64,000 nt of DNA from Verticillium longisporum (GCA_019188255.1 JAETXT010000008.1:1612001-1676000), one strand, 5' to 3'. Shown: positions 37,101-46,225, counted from the stretch's first letter. The notes: generated from the letters alone by a model not told the origin. Numbers and translations are program-made.

Positions 37101-37286
37101 TTGTGGTTGGCCAATCGTTGTCAGAAATGTGACATTGCTTTCGAAACCTTTAAAGCTGTCGGTGTCGCCCATGGTGAGGGCCTGGTAGTGGTGAAATTCC
37201 TGGTTGGCACAACGAGGTTGGCAGTTGCTGTGTTCAAACGCTTCTGCTGTCCAAAAGGCCAACAGCGATGTCGACCACAGCAACAA
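34110..37286 (-). CDS. ABCG-like (White type) ABC transporter with Cys-rich ectodomain
   Basis: A half-size ABC transporter with reversed order (ATPase before membrane domain). Exon 1 is 37286-36611 and exon 2 36556-34110. The intervening 54 nt has a perfect fungal intron structure (GTGAGT, GCTGATA, CACAG) and keeps frame, so a naive reading adds 18 false residues after GFLC. The spliced protein is about 1040 residues. It has a signal peptide (residues 1-16), a long N-glycosylatable and Cys-rich ectodomain (YYCPP, SYCQPG, SYCPKG repeats), a membrane helix near residue 325, then the ATPase: Walker A GGSGAGKST, signature ISGGQRKR, Walker B AIFLDEPTSGLD and switch His in IIHQPR. Several C-terminal helices form the ABC2 membrane domain. 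Related proteins are plant ABCG24/28-like and uncharacterised fungal transporters. The substrate is unknown. Confidence 0.92.
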   Translation of the reverse strand: MLLWSTSLLAFWTAEAFEHSNCQPRCANQEFHHYQALTMGDTDSFKGFESNVTFLTTIGQPQAPFLPRVQAEGPTFVDTQACICSLRTTPGQDEGAAWRCLGNRTEEMYLTNDGKWFNAQNSVATLDGPIHDATNPPDTTKALKWADDKSELVPITSNKDLSVYDQTCSGTNHTAFSTSYYSAAAQLERDEAPVHGAPCFRPGAVPVQIQTIDEWQEHGCAEGFLCEYFCGLDCICIYADILTGQNNTVNSLPQYCTPLTICQQARLAGKACEFEGRNIGMGVFEPIICQGGYYCPPAKRTTIQCPSGSYCQPGAPSPTPCSTGSYCPKGATSEAVVISVGIVVIVDLLIGAMLLWVVLRQRRKNGKRMKLPGIPFMAKSASKKGIQATVTGYKPLDDETDQEMQPMQPTCLPCRPGNGFQAVLDVPVARAPTIKLRRANTLAALNPQLKAFVDSMSRAMDVQADNLGLSFAYNGLKFQPKGRPTPILQNVTGRIDKGSLVAVMGGSGAGKSTFVNVLMGKTKNTGGTVTVNNIPGKIEQYKKIIGYVPQDDVVLPELTVRENILHSARIRLPRSWSDKDISAHVDSVVDCLEVSHVRDSLVGSVGKPVISGGQRKRVSIGMELAAAPMAIFLDEPTSGLDATAASSIMLTLKALARLGISVIVIIHQPRMEIFEMLDNLILLGNGQAIYEGPEHGAQAYFEGVGFKFPKHSNIGDVVTDIITGNGRAYKRGGDVSKEALISHWASHHRQGENNEDSGDDSEAKSIRVSMRALLKRRGARRHKQAWLCLRRAMLQQYRLKPALFFEIGLSILSGFLIGLSQDGKRGALFRGYYKAPYEDLTLSADFASPAQLALLQAIGIGLICGAPGVKIFSEEVILHRREAEAGHSRLAYFLAKTVSVLPRMILSCLHFTTLVHILSRPIISWTLAYCMNLLYFYCIYGLASVVSMVVRREDAPLISTMVSFIVGLLSGASPALSQVKTWHMEWLWRASPGTWFAEVYFGQLAGPFKYLYDIDMAAESTGYNLGTLQVGALVLFAIGTIYRILAFGGLLSCGRMRI

Positions 37287-38382
37287 GTCTTATTTGTATG
37301 GCATTTAAGAGTCTCAATGACAAAGAGCTACTCATTTTCCCTTGCCCTCACTGCAGCGCCTCTAATCCCATGCTGAGGTTGCGAAGGATGACCACAGCCT
37401 TCTTTCCCCTGCAACTGGGGCGATCTACAGGGAGCAATGCTCACCAGAGTCAGCACTATGGGCACAGCGGACAGGGATGGAATCCGACAAGACCATTCAG
37501 GGACCTGGGGCCCCATGACACAGACTCAACTTGCAGTGCAAATCGCAGGCATTGCCAATGCGAAGCGAAGAGTTCTTATTTTGGACAATGCATGGATTGA
37601 TTGAGAGATCAGTATAGCTCGCGAATGAAGCGAGTTGAACAACGTATTGCAGCGGGGTGTTGTTGGTCTCGGAGCCTTCATTGACCATCATACGCGAGAT
37701 TTACGCGTACCGCGAATTGATCGCGGCGATGATCTCAGCATGACCGCAGATGTGTGGTGGGTACATCACTTAAGCAGAAGCTGTTGCTCAGCCCAGAGTT
37801 GCCTGGCAGTATCTTGCACAATTGGAAATGCGGCTAGACTTTTGCATCATGAGAACAAGTCTTCTTTTGGCCAAAGGCGAGACTGACAGAAAGGTCCTTC
37901 TTGATGCTACTTGAGGCGCCGTCGAAGGAAGATTGGACGGTGCAGGATCGCGATCCTCGACGATTGGTGGTTTTAAGTTTCAAGGCTTCGCTCCTTCTGC
38001 TCGAGGGATCTTTTCCCTGTGCCTCGGCCGAGTACAAGTACTGCTTGGCGCGGCAACGTAAGTGCGGGAGAGGGCCGCCTGCGGTCACTGCACTGCCGGG
38101 GTGGATTGTTGACATGGCTCTAAAAATAAAGTGTCAAACATTGTGGTTAGATTTCTCGGTCAGCACACCCTACAACGTCCTTGAGTCGTTGGCACTTCGC
38201 ATTTCGACCTGCAGCATTGGCCTCGCGGCAAGCAAAGTCGGCCTGATGAATGCAAGCAAGTGAAGGGCATGGTACGTCACAGGTCCATCGCAGCGGTCGA
38301 CCAACATCTGCTTTGAGGTCGTGGCCTGGGGTCGTAGCTAGAGGGTGCCAGAAACCGACCATCTAGAAAACACCCCAGTGGG
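37287..38382. other. Intergenic region, 1.1 kb
   Basis: The promoter side of the ABC transporter up to the transposon. No supported gene. Confidence 0.55.
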
Positions 38383-38384
38383 TA

Positions 38385-38432
38385 ACGTGCATGATAAGCA
38401 AGTGGGCCAAACAAGCAAGTGGGCCACCTGAC
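38385..38432 (+). repeat. Left terminal inverted repeat (48 bp)
   Basis: Begins ACGTGCATGATAAGCAAGTG and matches the right end perfectly in reverse complement. It contains an internal direct duplication of AGCAAGTGGGCCA, a likely double transposase-binding site. Confidence 0.95.
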
Positions 38433-38483
38433 GACGAAAACGCGACCTTCTTACGTTAACCATTAATTCCTCCACCAACAACG

Positions 38484-40136
38484 ATGTCTCCGCCCTCACA
38501 AGAACGTCAATTACAGCTTGCTCTTCAGGCTATTCAAAATGACCCAGATCTCAGTATACGCGCTGCGACAAATATCTTTGGTGTTCCCCGAATGACCTTG
38601 ACGCGTCGACTACGCGGTATTACTTCGCAACGCGACAGGATCCCCCTCAATCGAAATTTGACGGAGCTCGAGGAGTTAACGATTGTTCAATACATACTTG
38701 AGCTAAATTCCCGAGCATTTCCTCCCCGGCTTTGTGAGGTTGAAGATATGGCTAATCGACTGCTAGCCGACCGCGACGCGCCGAGTGTCGGGAAGCGCTG
38801 GGCCTCAAACTTCGTCAGGCGACAACCAGAGCTTAAGACGCGTTTCTTTCGCAGATATGACTATCAGAGAGCCCAATGCGAAGATCCCGAGGCAATTCGC
38901 GATTGGTTCGCGCTCGTAAAGAACACAATCGCCAAATACGGTATCGCGGAGCCTGATATCTATAACTTCGATGAGACTGGGTTTATGATGGGCGTTATCG
39001 GGTCCGGAATGGTCGTTACGAACGCCGAAAGACGTTCTAATACGAAAATGGTCCAACCAGGAGGTCGGGAATGGGTGACAGTGATCCAAGGCGTTGGCGC
39101 AGACGGGTGGTGTGTCCCGCCGTTCATCATTATGGCGGGCAAAAATCACCTCTCAAGCTGGTACGAAGACAGCCCTCTACCTCACGACTGGGTAATCGCT
39201 ACGACAGACAAAGGCTGGACAACAAATGAGAAAGGTCTAGAATGGATTCAGCATTTTGACAAGCATACCAAGCCCCGTCGGTCGGCCGGATATCGCCTCC
39301 TTATCCTAGATGGGCACCAAAGTCACCATTCCGTTGAGTTCGAGCTCTACTGCAAGGAAAACAACATCATTACGCTATGCATGCCTCCCCATTCATCTCA
39401 CCTACTTCAACCTCTTGATGTTGGCTGTTTTGGCCCGCTAAAGCAGGCCTACGGTCGGCAAATTGAGAAGAAGATGAGGGCAGGTACAAGCCACATCACG
39501 AAGGAGGACTTCTTTCCCGCGTTTTTCGCAGCTTTCAAAGAAGCTATGACGGAAAGGAATATCAAGGGGGTTCAGAGGTGCTGGGCTTGTCCCAATGAGC
39601 CCCGAAATTGTGGTTTCAAAGCTGGATGTGAAGCTACGGACACCGACGCCCGTCGAGGGGTCCCCGATACATCAGAACCTTGGGTCTCCCAAACGCCTCA
39701 CAACCCGATTGAAGCTAGCTGTCAGTCAGAGTTTATTAAAGGTCGAATCGCCCGACACCAAGGAAGCTCTCCGACGTCGATTCTTAACGCTATAGACCAC
39801 TTTACCAAGGGGACGCGTGGAATCATGCATCAACTCGCCCTATTGAAGTCGGAGAACCAGATCCTTCGAGACGAGAACGCGACACTCAGCAAGCGTCGGA
39901 GAGCTAAGAAAACACGTCTCAGGCAAGGAGGGAGTCTAACTCTAGGTGAGGGACAGGAGATACAAACCAATATCGAGGTTCAGGTCCAGATAAATGAGGA
40001 AACGCGTCAGAGAAGCAGTCGCCAACCAAGGGACGGGACGAAGAAACGGCGCTGCGGTGTCTGCGGCGAGCCTGGACATAATGCGCGAACTTGTCAGCTG
40101 GAGACGAGGGCTTCTGAAGAAGAGGATTTCAAGTAG
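38484..40136 (+). CDS. Pogo/Fot1-like transposase, DDE superfamily
   Basis: A 550-residue transposase. An N-terminal helix-turn-helix (about residues 10-45, with VPRMTLTRRLRG) and a second CENP-B-like DNA-binding domain (about 60-125) precede the catalytic core. Metal ligands are Asp163 (NFDETGF), Asp276 (LDGHQSHHS) and Asp312 (LLQPLDVGCF), a DDD triad. A C-terminal Lys/Arg-rich helix leads to a CCHC knuckle (Cys524, Cys527, His532, Cys537). Residues about 363-395 (nt 39,570-39,670) look wrong. The next frame there carries the expected family sequence, so two compensating single-base changes, the first in a G-run at 39,566-39,570, appear to scramble about 33 residues outside the catalytic core. 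Whether the enzyme works is therefore uncertain. Confidence 0.93.
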   Translation: MSPPSQERQLQLALQAIQNDPDLSIRAATNIFGVPRMTLTRRLRGITSQRDRIPLNRNLTELEELTIVQYILELNSRAFPPRLCEVEDMANRLLADRDAPSVGKRWASNFVRRQPELKTRFFRRYDYQRAQCEDPEAIRDWFALVKNTIAKYGIAEPDIYNFDETGFMMGVIGSGMVVTNAERRSNTKMVQPGGREWVTVIQGVGADGWCVPPFIIMAGKNHLSSWYEDSPLPHDWVIATTDKGWTTNEKGLEWIQHFDKHTKPRRSAGYRLLILDGHQSHHSVEFELYCKENNIITLCMPPHSSHLLQPLDVGCFGPLKQAYGRQIEKKMRAGTSHITKEDFFPAFFAAFKEAMTERNIKGVQRCWACPNEPRNCGFKAGCEATDTDARRGVPDTSEPWVSQTPHNPIEASCQSEFIKGRIARHQGSSPTSILNAIDHFTKGTRGIMHQLALLKSENQILRDENATLSKRRRAKKTRLRQGGSLTLGEGQEIQTNIEVQVQINEETRQRSSRQPRDGTKKRRCGVCGEPGHNARTCQLETRASEEEDFK

Positions 40137-40195
40137 TTTCAATTGATTTAAGGCGTTAGGGTTCACCGGGATGCTGCTGTCGTCGCATGGTCGTG

Positions 40196-40243
40196 GTCAG
40201 GTGGCCCACTTGCTTGTTTGGCCCACTTGCTTATCATGCACGT
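40196..40243 (-). repeat. Right terminal inverted repeat (48 bp)
   Basis: An exact reverse complement of the left repeat, followed by the TA duplication. A long T/A homopolymer tract (to about 40,288) lies just outside. Confidence 0.95.
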
Positions 40244-40245
40244 TA

Positions 40246-41369
40246 AAACTTTTTTTTTTAAAAAAAAAAAATCAAAAAAAAAAAAAATCGGAAGCACACT
40301 GGAAGACGATGATCTCAGACGCTACACATTGATCACCGAAAGAACAAATGTGACGTCTGCGTATGCTCCAAGGCACACTGTGTCGCTTGAAGATCGAGTG
40401 GTACAGATTGGAATCGAAGTTGACTGTCGGCAGAATCTGGGGCTTCCTCCCTTGCATTCCTCGCCGTCGTTAACGACTTTGTCTTGGTTGCGCGTTGCGA
40501 GCGGTGTCGACCGTTCGCAAAAGCCGGGACTGTCTCAGGCCCTAGTGTCTCAAGAACATGCCGATTCTGATTATCGGGGAGCGATTGGTATTGTCGGCAC
40601 TGGGTTCGATTCTGTGGAGGTTAGTAGGCACAGGTGAGCCATGCGGCCAAGTCACGGGACAGCCGTTAGGCATATCGCCAAGACAGGGATAGATAGAGAA
40701 GCTGTTGTGCGGCTGATCCCGGAAAACGGCGGCTGAGCTGGAACGGTATTGGAGGTGCATGTCGCTTCGCGTGGCATTTGCTGGCCACAGTCATGTTGAT
40801 GATGCATGTGTTGTCAGTCGAGTAAAAGGATGGCCGGTTGTCGTAGGGCGAGTAGCCGTGAGAAGGAAGGCCAATTGAGCCTCAATGGGCATTCAATTCT
40901 CATGCTGCTGTTGGATGAAGGGATGCCGCCGTCCAGGGAGGGAATTGGGTCAGACGAGAGGGCCGAGGTTGGGTCGAGGAGAGAAACGAGGAAACAGCAC
41001 GATGCAGACAGAGAGAGAGAGACAAAGCACTGACGTAGGACGCTTTCATCGGGTCCACCTCGTTCCCTGCGTTAGCAGTGACCTCAGTCAGCACGCTGTT
41101 GCCACTGGAATTTCCGTACCCACCATATGAGGACGCTGCCCCACCTGTGATGGCTGGAGCTGCCTTGGACGTCTGGGCCGGACTCGCCATTGCTGGCACT
41201 GCTGATCCCATCCGTCTTAATTTTCGGATCGTCGCCTTCTTGGCTTTTTGTCCTACCCCAAGCCTGAGCTTCCTTCCTCCACCGCCTCTTCGCTCTCCCT
41301 CCTCTGTCGCCTCCATCCTGCCATTGACGGCCAATCGATGGTTGATCGCTCCTCATCAACATTGCCAAC
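40246..41369. other. Intergenic region with poly-T/A tract
   Basis: It starts with a run of T then A residues (40,249-40,288). No gene is firmly supported. A Gly/Ser/Tyr-rich minus-strand frame near 41,040-41,210 was considered and rejected. The right part is the 5' UTR and promoter of the amino-acid transporter. Confidence 0.5.
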
Positions 41370-43118
41370 ATGTCCGACTCAGGTACCATCACCTCTGAAG
41401 AGCAGGCCCGTCGTGCTGTCATCGCTGAGCATCTTCCCGCTGGCTATGGCACCGGCTTCGACGCCAACTTGGCCGGCTCTCCCGAGCAGTCGAGACACGC
41501 TTCCCACACGGAAGTGGACGAGACCGACGAGCCTCAAGAAGAGTCCTCTCTGCTGCTGCAGGGTGGCGACATCCACAGAAGTCTCTACAAGCTGGACGCT
41601 CGCGAGCGAACTCCCAGCATCCGCCGAGCCCAGACCTTCTCCCACCCACACCGAACCCTCGACGACGATGACGAATCGGTTCTCCCCGCCGACGAGATGT
41701 TGCAGCCCCAGGGCTTCCGACGCCAGTTTGTCCTCCAGAAGCACGGCGGCGTCGCAGGAGCCAACCTGCCCATCACAAGAAACTTTGTCGAGTTCCTTGA
41801 CCTATACGGCTCGTTTGCCGGCGAGGACTTGGCCGATTCGGACGACGAGGCCATTGAGGATGATGAAGAGGAGGATGCAGAACACGCCGGGGAGAGGCGG
41901 CCTTTGCTGCCACGCCGCAAGTCGTCTCGTCACGTCCGAGCCGGAGATGCCAGCACCATGCAGACCTTCTTCACGCTGCTAAAGGCCTTCATTGGCACCG
42001 GCATCATGTTCCTGCCGAAAGCGTTCAAGAACGGCGGCATCCTCTTCTCGTCCCTCACCATGGTCGTGGTTGCCGCCATATCGATGGTGGCCTTCCACCT
42101 ACTTCTCCAGTGCCGCGCTCGCTTCGGTGGAGGTTATGGCGATCTCGGTCGCGAGATTGCTGGTCCCCGCATGCGAACACTGATCCTGGGGTCCATCACC
42201 CTTTCTCAGCTTGGTTTCGTGTGCACAGGACTCGTTTTCGTCGCCGACAACTGGTTCTCTTTCCTCAAGGCCGTCACCCATGGAGCCAACCCCTTGTCTT
42301 CGACAGCCCTGATTGCCATCCAGGCTCTGATCATGGTCCCGCTGTCGTTCATCCGCAACATCTCCAAGCTCGGCCCCGCCGCACTGCTGGCTGATGTCTT
42401 TATCGTCATTGGCGTTGGCTACATCTGGTACTTTGACATTTCGGCCCTCTCCACGCAGGGTATCCACGAGTCTGTCAAGCTCTTCAACCCGGAAGCATAC
42501 ACCCTTACCATTGGCGCCTCAATTTTCACCTTTGAGGGCATTGGCCTGATTCTGCCGATTCAATCCTCGATGAAGGAACCCGAGCACTTTGAGCGGCTCC
42601 TCGGCATGGTCATGTTGCTCATCACTTGCGTCTTCACCAGCGTCGGCGCAATGTGTTACGCCACCTTTGGCTCGGAGACGAAGATCGAGGTCATCGACAA
42701 CTTCCCACAGGATTCCAAGTTTGTCAATGCAGTACAGTTCATGTACGCCCTTGCTGTCCTGGTCGGCAACCCCGTCCAGCTCTTCCCGGCGCTGCGTATC
42801 ATCGAGGGCAAGATCTTCCAGCATAGGTCAGGCAAAAAGGATCTCTTGACCAAGTGGAAGAAGAACGTCTTCCGCACGATGCTCGTCGCTCTGTGTATCG
42901 CCATCTCCATCGGCGGCTCCGCCAATCTCGACCGCTTCGTCGCCCTCATTGGCTCCTTTGCTTGCGTCCCGCTCGTCTACATCTACCCGCCTTACCTGCA
43001 CTACAAGGGTGTCGCCGGAACGCGCAAGCAGAAGCTTTTCGACATTGGCCTCATGACGCTGGGTCTTGTCGGCATGGTATATACGACCGCCATCACCCTG
43101 GCCACAAGCTTCCTGTAA
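41370..43118 (+). CDS. Vacuolar amino-acid transporter (AVT3-like, AAAP family)
   Basis: A polytopic amino-acid/proton symporter of the AAAP family, 582 residues and a single exon. About 195 hydrophilic N-terminal residues, rich in acidic clusters (DDDDES, DDEEEDAEHAGE) and possible phosphosites, precede eleven or so membrane helices. Helix 1 has the family block FFTLLKAFIGTGIMFLPKAF. GDLGREIAGP, SFIRNISKLGPAALLAD and FTFEGIGLILPIQSSMK are further hallmarks. This long acidic N-terminus resembles yeast Avt3/Avt4, which export amino acids from the vacuole, so vacuolar membrane location is likely by homology. The start was taken at the first ATG of the hydrophilic domain. An upstream coding exon is not excluded. 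A 12-bp tandem repeat follows the stop codon. Confidence 0.92.
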   Translation: MSDSGTITSEEQARRAVIAEHLPAGYGTGFDANLAGSPEQSRHASHTEVDETDEPQEESSLLLQGGDIHRSLYKLDARERTPSIRRAQTFSHPHRTLDDDDESVLPADEMLQPQGFRRQFVLQKHGGVAGANLPITRNFVEFLDLYGSFAGEDLADSDDEAIEDDEEEDAEHAGERRPLLPRRKSSRHVRAGDASTMQTFFTLLKAFIGTGIMFLPKAFKNGGILFSSLTMVVVAAISMVAFHLLLQCRARFGGGYGDLGREIAGPRMRTLILGSITLSQLGFVCTGLVFVADNWFSFLKAVTHGANPLSSTALIAIQALIMVPLSFIRNISKLGPAALLADVFIVIGVGYIWYFDISALSTQGIHESVKLFNPEAYTLTIGASIFTFEGIGLILPIQSSMKEPEHFERLLGMVMLLITCVFTSVGAMCYATFGSETKIEVIDNFPQDSKFVNAVQFMYALAVLVGNPVQLFPALRIIEGKIFQHRSGKKDLLTKWKKNVFRTMLVALCIAISIGGSANLDRFVALIGSFACVPLVYIYPPYLHYKGVAGTRKQKLFDIGLMTLGLVGMVYTTAITLATSFL

Positions 43119-43125
43119 GAACCGA

Positions 43126-43157
43126 TTTTGCATCCTCTTTTGCATCCTCTTTTGCAT
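43126..43157 (+). repeat. 12-bp tandem repeat (ttttgcatcctc)
   Basis: Two full units and a partial third lie just after the stop codon of the amino-acid transporter, in its 3' UTR. Confidence 0.85.
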
Positions 43158-44310
43158 TGTGCTATTGGTGGCACTGGGCGTTTTCATGTTTTCAACGCGC
43201 GTGGGAAGAACGGGATCTGGCGGTAAAACAAAACGGCAGAGAAGAGAAGAGAGCACATGTCTGGATTTAGAGCTGGTCAATACATATTCTGTACTTGGGA
43301 CCCGATGGCAATCGCACTGGTTCGGCTGCGATGGTAAAGCTGTGGTAAGTTGGCCTCCATCTTGTGAGAAGTGTTGGGTGATTGAGGTGAGGGCCGAAAT
43401 GCAAGTTGCGGTTTTCGCCCAGTCTACCTGGAAGTCAATGAGACACACCTCAATGACGGCAATGGATTCCCGTTTTCCGACTGGGCGGCAGCTCCTTCTG
43501 AACCCTCTTGTTCATCCCGCTGCTGAACCTAGTGTGCTGAGCTGCCGGTTTTGTGTGTCGTCACTTCGTCAGCGGCTTGACGTGACAACGGCCCGACTTT
43601 GACATCTCGCATTCTGCCGTATTGTTTCGAATGAATACCACCTCGGCGCGTCACACGGGCACCATTCATGGTCGGGTTTTCAGGCCTCCGTGCAGCTATC
43701 GACGATCTCGTCGCTCGGCACTTATGTCTCTCGCCGGTGGCAGCTCACGCAAAAGGCAGGTCTTTACGGAGTTTTTCTCGGATCACGTCACAGAGCCCAC
43801 CGTGAAGCAGTCCACGATGTCGTCCTGAACCTCGGAGCCCCCCACACGTCCCGCCCAACTCGCAAGGTGGCTTAGCGCCCGCTGGTTGCCCCTGAGATGC
43901 CTATCTCGTCCCCAACTCCCGGTGCGGCGCCATGGCAGCTTCCACATGCGGAATGCCGCGCGCCGGCGATCGCCCTCATCGATCAACCCCGCAGATCCAT
44001 AGGATGTGCCGTGGGGTACGGATTTGGGGAAGAATACCGGCTTTACGTGCATGGTCTGACAGTAAAGACTAATTCCACGTGGATGCCAGGGTGGCTCTTC
44101 AGTGGAGGAGCCTGTCAGGAAGAACAACAATGAGGCTGTCGACGGGAAAAGCCGACCATGGTGATGGTTTTCCCGCCAGTTTCCCGCTGACGATGACGCC
44201 CGATCGAGCTTGGTTAACGCGGGGCGACGGCGGTGTATGCCAGATTCGACCATTGTCAGGAACAGGAAGAGGAGACATATGATGTCTACCGTTGAGGCGA
44301 AGGGGAAAAG
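43158..44310. other. Intergenic region, 1.2 kb
   Basis: No gene seen. It contains the presumed promoter of the broken cutinase. Confidence 0.55.
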
Positions 44311-44317
44311 TATATAA
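44311..44317 (+). promoter_or_regulatory. TATA box of the cutinase locus
   Basis: TATATAAATC lies 108 nt upstream of the cutinase ATG, so the core promoter appears preserved although the coding region is broken. Confidence 0.5.
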
Positions 44318-44418
44318 ATCCGTCGATCTCACGAGTAGGGGGAGGCCGTTCTCCACAGCATCAACCTCTCACCGGCTCTCTCTCCTCTCTTCTTCGGTTC
44401 ACCCATCCAGCCGCCACC

Positions 44419-45297
44419 ATGAAGGCCGTCCAGACCCTGCTGCTCGCCCTCGCGGGTACTGCTCTCGCTGCCCCTGTCGAGGCCCCCTCCTCGCAGCACG
44501 ACCCCGACTCCCCCTTGCCGAGCTCGAGGCCTACTACACCGCCAAGTTTGAGGAGACCTCGCCCGCCACCCCTCTCGCGGCACGCCAGTACTCCGCCAGC
44601 GTCTCGAACCAGCTGACGGACGGAACCCCTTGCCGCGCCGTGACGCTCATCTACGCCCGCGGCACCACCCAGCAGGGCAACATTGGCGACCCCGCCGCCG
44701 TCGGTCCCCTGACCTTCAACAACCTTGCGCGCCTCATCGGAACGGCCAACCTCGCCGTCTAGGGCGTGACCTACCCCGCCAACGTTGCCGGCTTCCTGGC
44801 CGGCGGTGACGCCGCTGGCAGCCGCACCATGGCCCAGCTCACTGCCCGCGTAAGACCTCTCCGTGCCTCCGGCACATGTCGACAGTGAAGCAGGGGCATC
44901 AAGCTGACCGTGACATGTCCAGGCCGTGACACAGTGCCCCAACACCAAGATCGTCCTCAGCGGCTACAGCCAGGGCGCGCAGGTCGTCCACAACGCTGCC
45001 GGCCAGCTGACCGCTGCCCAGACCAACAGGGTCACCGCCGGTACGCTGTTCCCTCTTCCTCCTCCTATGATGATGCGACCTAGCCAAAATTTCATCAAGC
45101 TGACAAGACCAGTCCTCACCTTTGGCGACCCCAAGCGCAACCAGCCGTTCGGCACCATCCCCGCCTCGCGCACGCGGGTCATCTGCCGCACCGGCGACAA
45201 CATTTGCGAGGGCGGCTTCACCATCACCCCTGCCCACACGCAGTACCAGCAGGACGCGCCCGCCGCGGCCTCTTGGATCGCTTCCAGGGTTCGCTAG
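44419..45297 (+). pseudogene. Cutinase, disrupted (frameshift and nonsense codon)
   Basis: This is a cutinase-family serine esterase gene (cutin or polyester hydrolysis, secreted) with two lesions. The start gives a good signal peptide (MKAVQTLLLALAGTALAAP). At 44,511-44,517 a run of five C appears one base short, after which the mature sequence (LAELEAYYTAKFEE) continues in another frame. At 44,760-44,762 a TAG replaces the expected Gln in LAV-x-GVTYPA, a CAG to TAG change. Two canonical introns remain: 44,850-44,922 and 45,041-45,112. Downstream all catalytic features are intact: nucleophile Ser in GYSQG, Asp in CRTGDNICEGG and His in ITPAHTQY. Intact promoter, splice sites and catalytic residues point to a very young pseudogene, or to assembly errors. 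No alternative splicing seen here would bypass both lesions. Confidence 0.85.
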
Positions 45298-45643
45298 AGT
45301 GTGCATGGCAGGGGAGCCTGGATGCACGCTGAGGGGGTGCAAGGGTTTGGGTAGCTACTTGGGACCAGTGTAGGGTCTGCGATGATGGAAGGATATTGGA
45401 GAATGAGATTCAGGAGAAGAGGGGTTAATTTCTGTCAGTATGCTTCGTACACTGATGATGATGAAGAATAGTCTCGCATTCTCGTTTATTTTAAAAGCTT
45501 CAAGGACGCTCTGAGTATCTGCAACAGATGAGGGACAGCATTCATGTCTACCTAGGTACCTTACCTTAAGGTGGTTTGTCCCACCAGTGTGTGTGGGCTT
45601 GATAGGGTACATGAAGCATAGTATTGTGATCCTTGTCATCCAG
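45298..45643. other. Spacer between the cutinase locus and the tRNA gene
   Basis: About 345 bp without a supported gene. It holds the cutinase 3' region and the tRNA upstream sequence. Confidence 0.5.
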
Positions 45644-45739
45644 TTCCGATTAGTCTAGTGGTTAGGATATCGGCTTGTCATGATCGAACTTTGGTTCTGC
45701 GATTCGCCGGGGACCGGGGTTCAATTCCCCGATCGGAAG
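45644..45739 (+). tRNA. tRNA-Asp (GTC) with a 24-nt intron
   Basis: The 7-bp acceptor stem TTCCGAT/ATCGGAA pairs fully, with discriminator G. The D-arm segment AGTCTAGTGGTTAGGATA is that of eukaryotic tRNA-Asp. The anticodon stem is TCGGC/GCCGG with loop TTGTCA-C, giving anticodon GTC. The T-arm is CGGGG-TTCAATT-CCCCG. A 24-nt intron (45,681-45,704) sits after position 37, the canonical site. The mature length is 72 nt. A and B boxes are intact. Confidence 0.95.
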
Positions 45740-45741
45740 AC

Positions 45742-45752
45742 TTTTTGTTTTT
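45742..45752 (+). terminator. RNA polymerase III terminator of the tRNA gene
   Basis: Two T5 runs separated by one G start three bases after the tRNA 3' end. Confidence 0.85.
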
Positions 45753-46225
45753 GCACCAGAGTCGACAATCAAAGGCACATTTTCTGTGTCCCTGGTGCCT
45801 TCTCCCCTTTTGATGCTGCGGGCGACAATGTTTCCGTTGTCAGGTCGCGGTACCTGTGCTGCAAAGGACGGCATGCATCTTGACCGCCATACAGTAGCCC
45901 CCTTACATCTTCGAGCATCGAAAAGTGTGCCTCCTCGACAAGCTAAGGCCAGCTGTGTGTTATCGAGTAATTCATGCCATCCGTCGAAACCTCGGTCTTG
46001 TTACGAGATTTTGAGACAATCATATCTCGGTCTCGCTCTATGATGATAGCAATCAGGCCCATTCCACTCTCTGCGGAGCACCACAGCCAGCAAGCGGACC
46101 TAGGCAGAAACCCGTGAAATGCAATCGATTGAATCCAAGCTTGCTACGACATATCTCATCAGAAAAGATGCACATGACCCCTGACCCCTCTTCCTCTTCC
46201 CCTTGTACTTCACTACGTCTCAAGT
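45753..46225. other. Spacer between the tRNA and the FAD dehydrogenase
   Basis: About 470 bp without a recognisable gene. The convergent dehydrogenase should end its transcript here. Confidence 0.5.

Larger units (their letters stand above)
38385..40243 (+). mobile_element. Complete Fot1/pogo-like Tc1-mariner transposon
   Basis: A 1,859-bp element bounded by a TA target duplication (38383-38384 and 40244-40245). It has 48-bp perfect terminal inverted repeats and one transposase frame covering most of the interior. Size, TA duplication and a DDD-type transposase place it in the Fot1/pogo branch of Tc1/mariner, common in filamentous ascomycetes. No RIP-type AT drift is visible, so it is a recent arrival, or single copy when last through meiosis. 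Confidence 0.95.

Noticed and set aside
40604..40620. Possible tRNA B box GGTTCGATTC
   Set aside because: No A box at the right distance and no cloverleaf pairing could be drawn.
40900..41334. A Gly/Ser/Tyr-rich minus-strand frame upstream of the amino-acid transporter
   Set aside because: It contains a protein-like stretch and possible splice signals, but it overlaps the 5' region of the plus-strand gene and shows no recognisable domain or start context.
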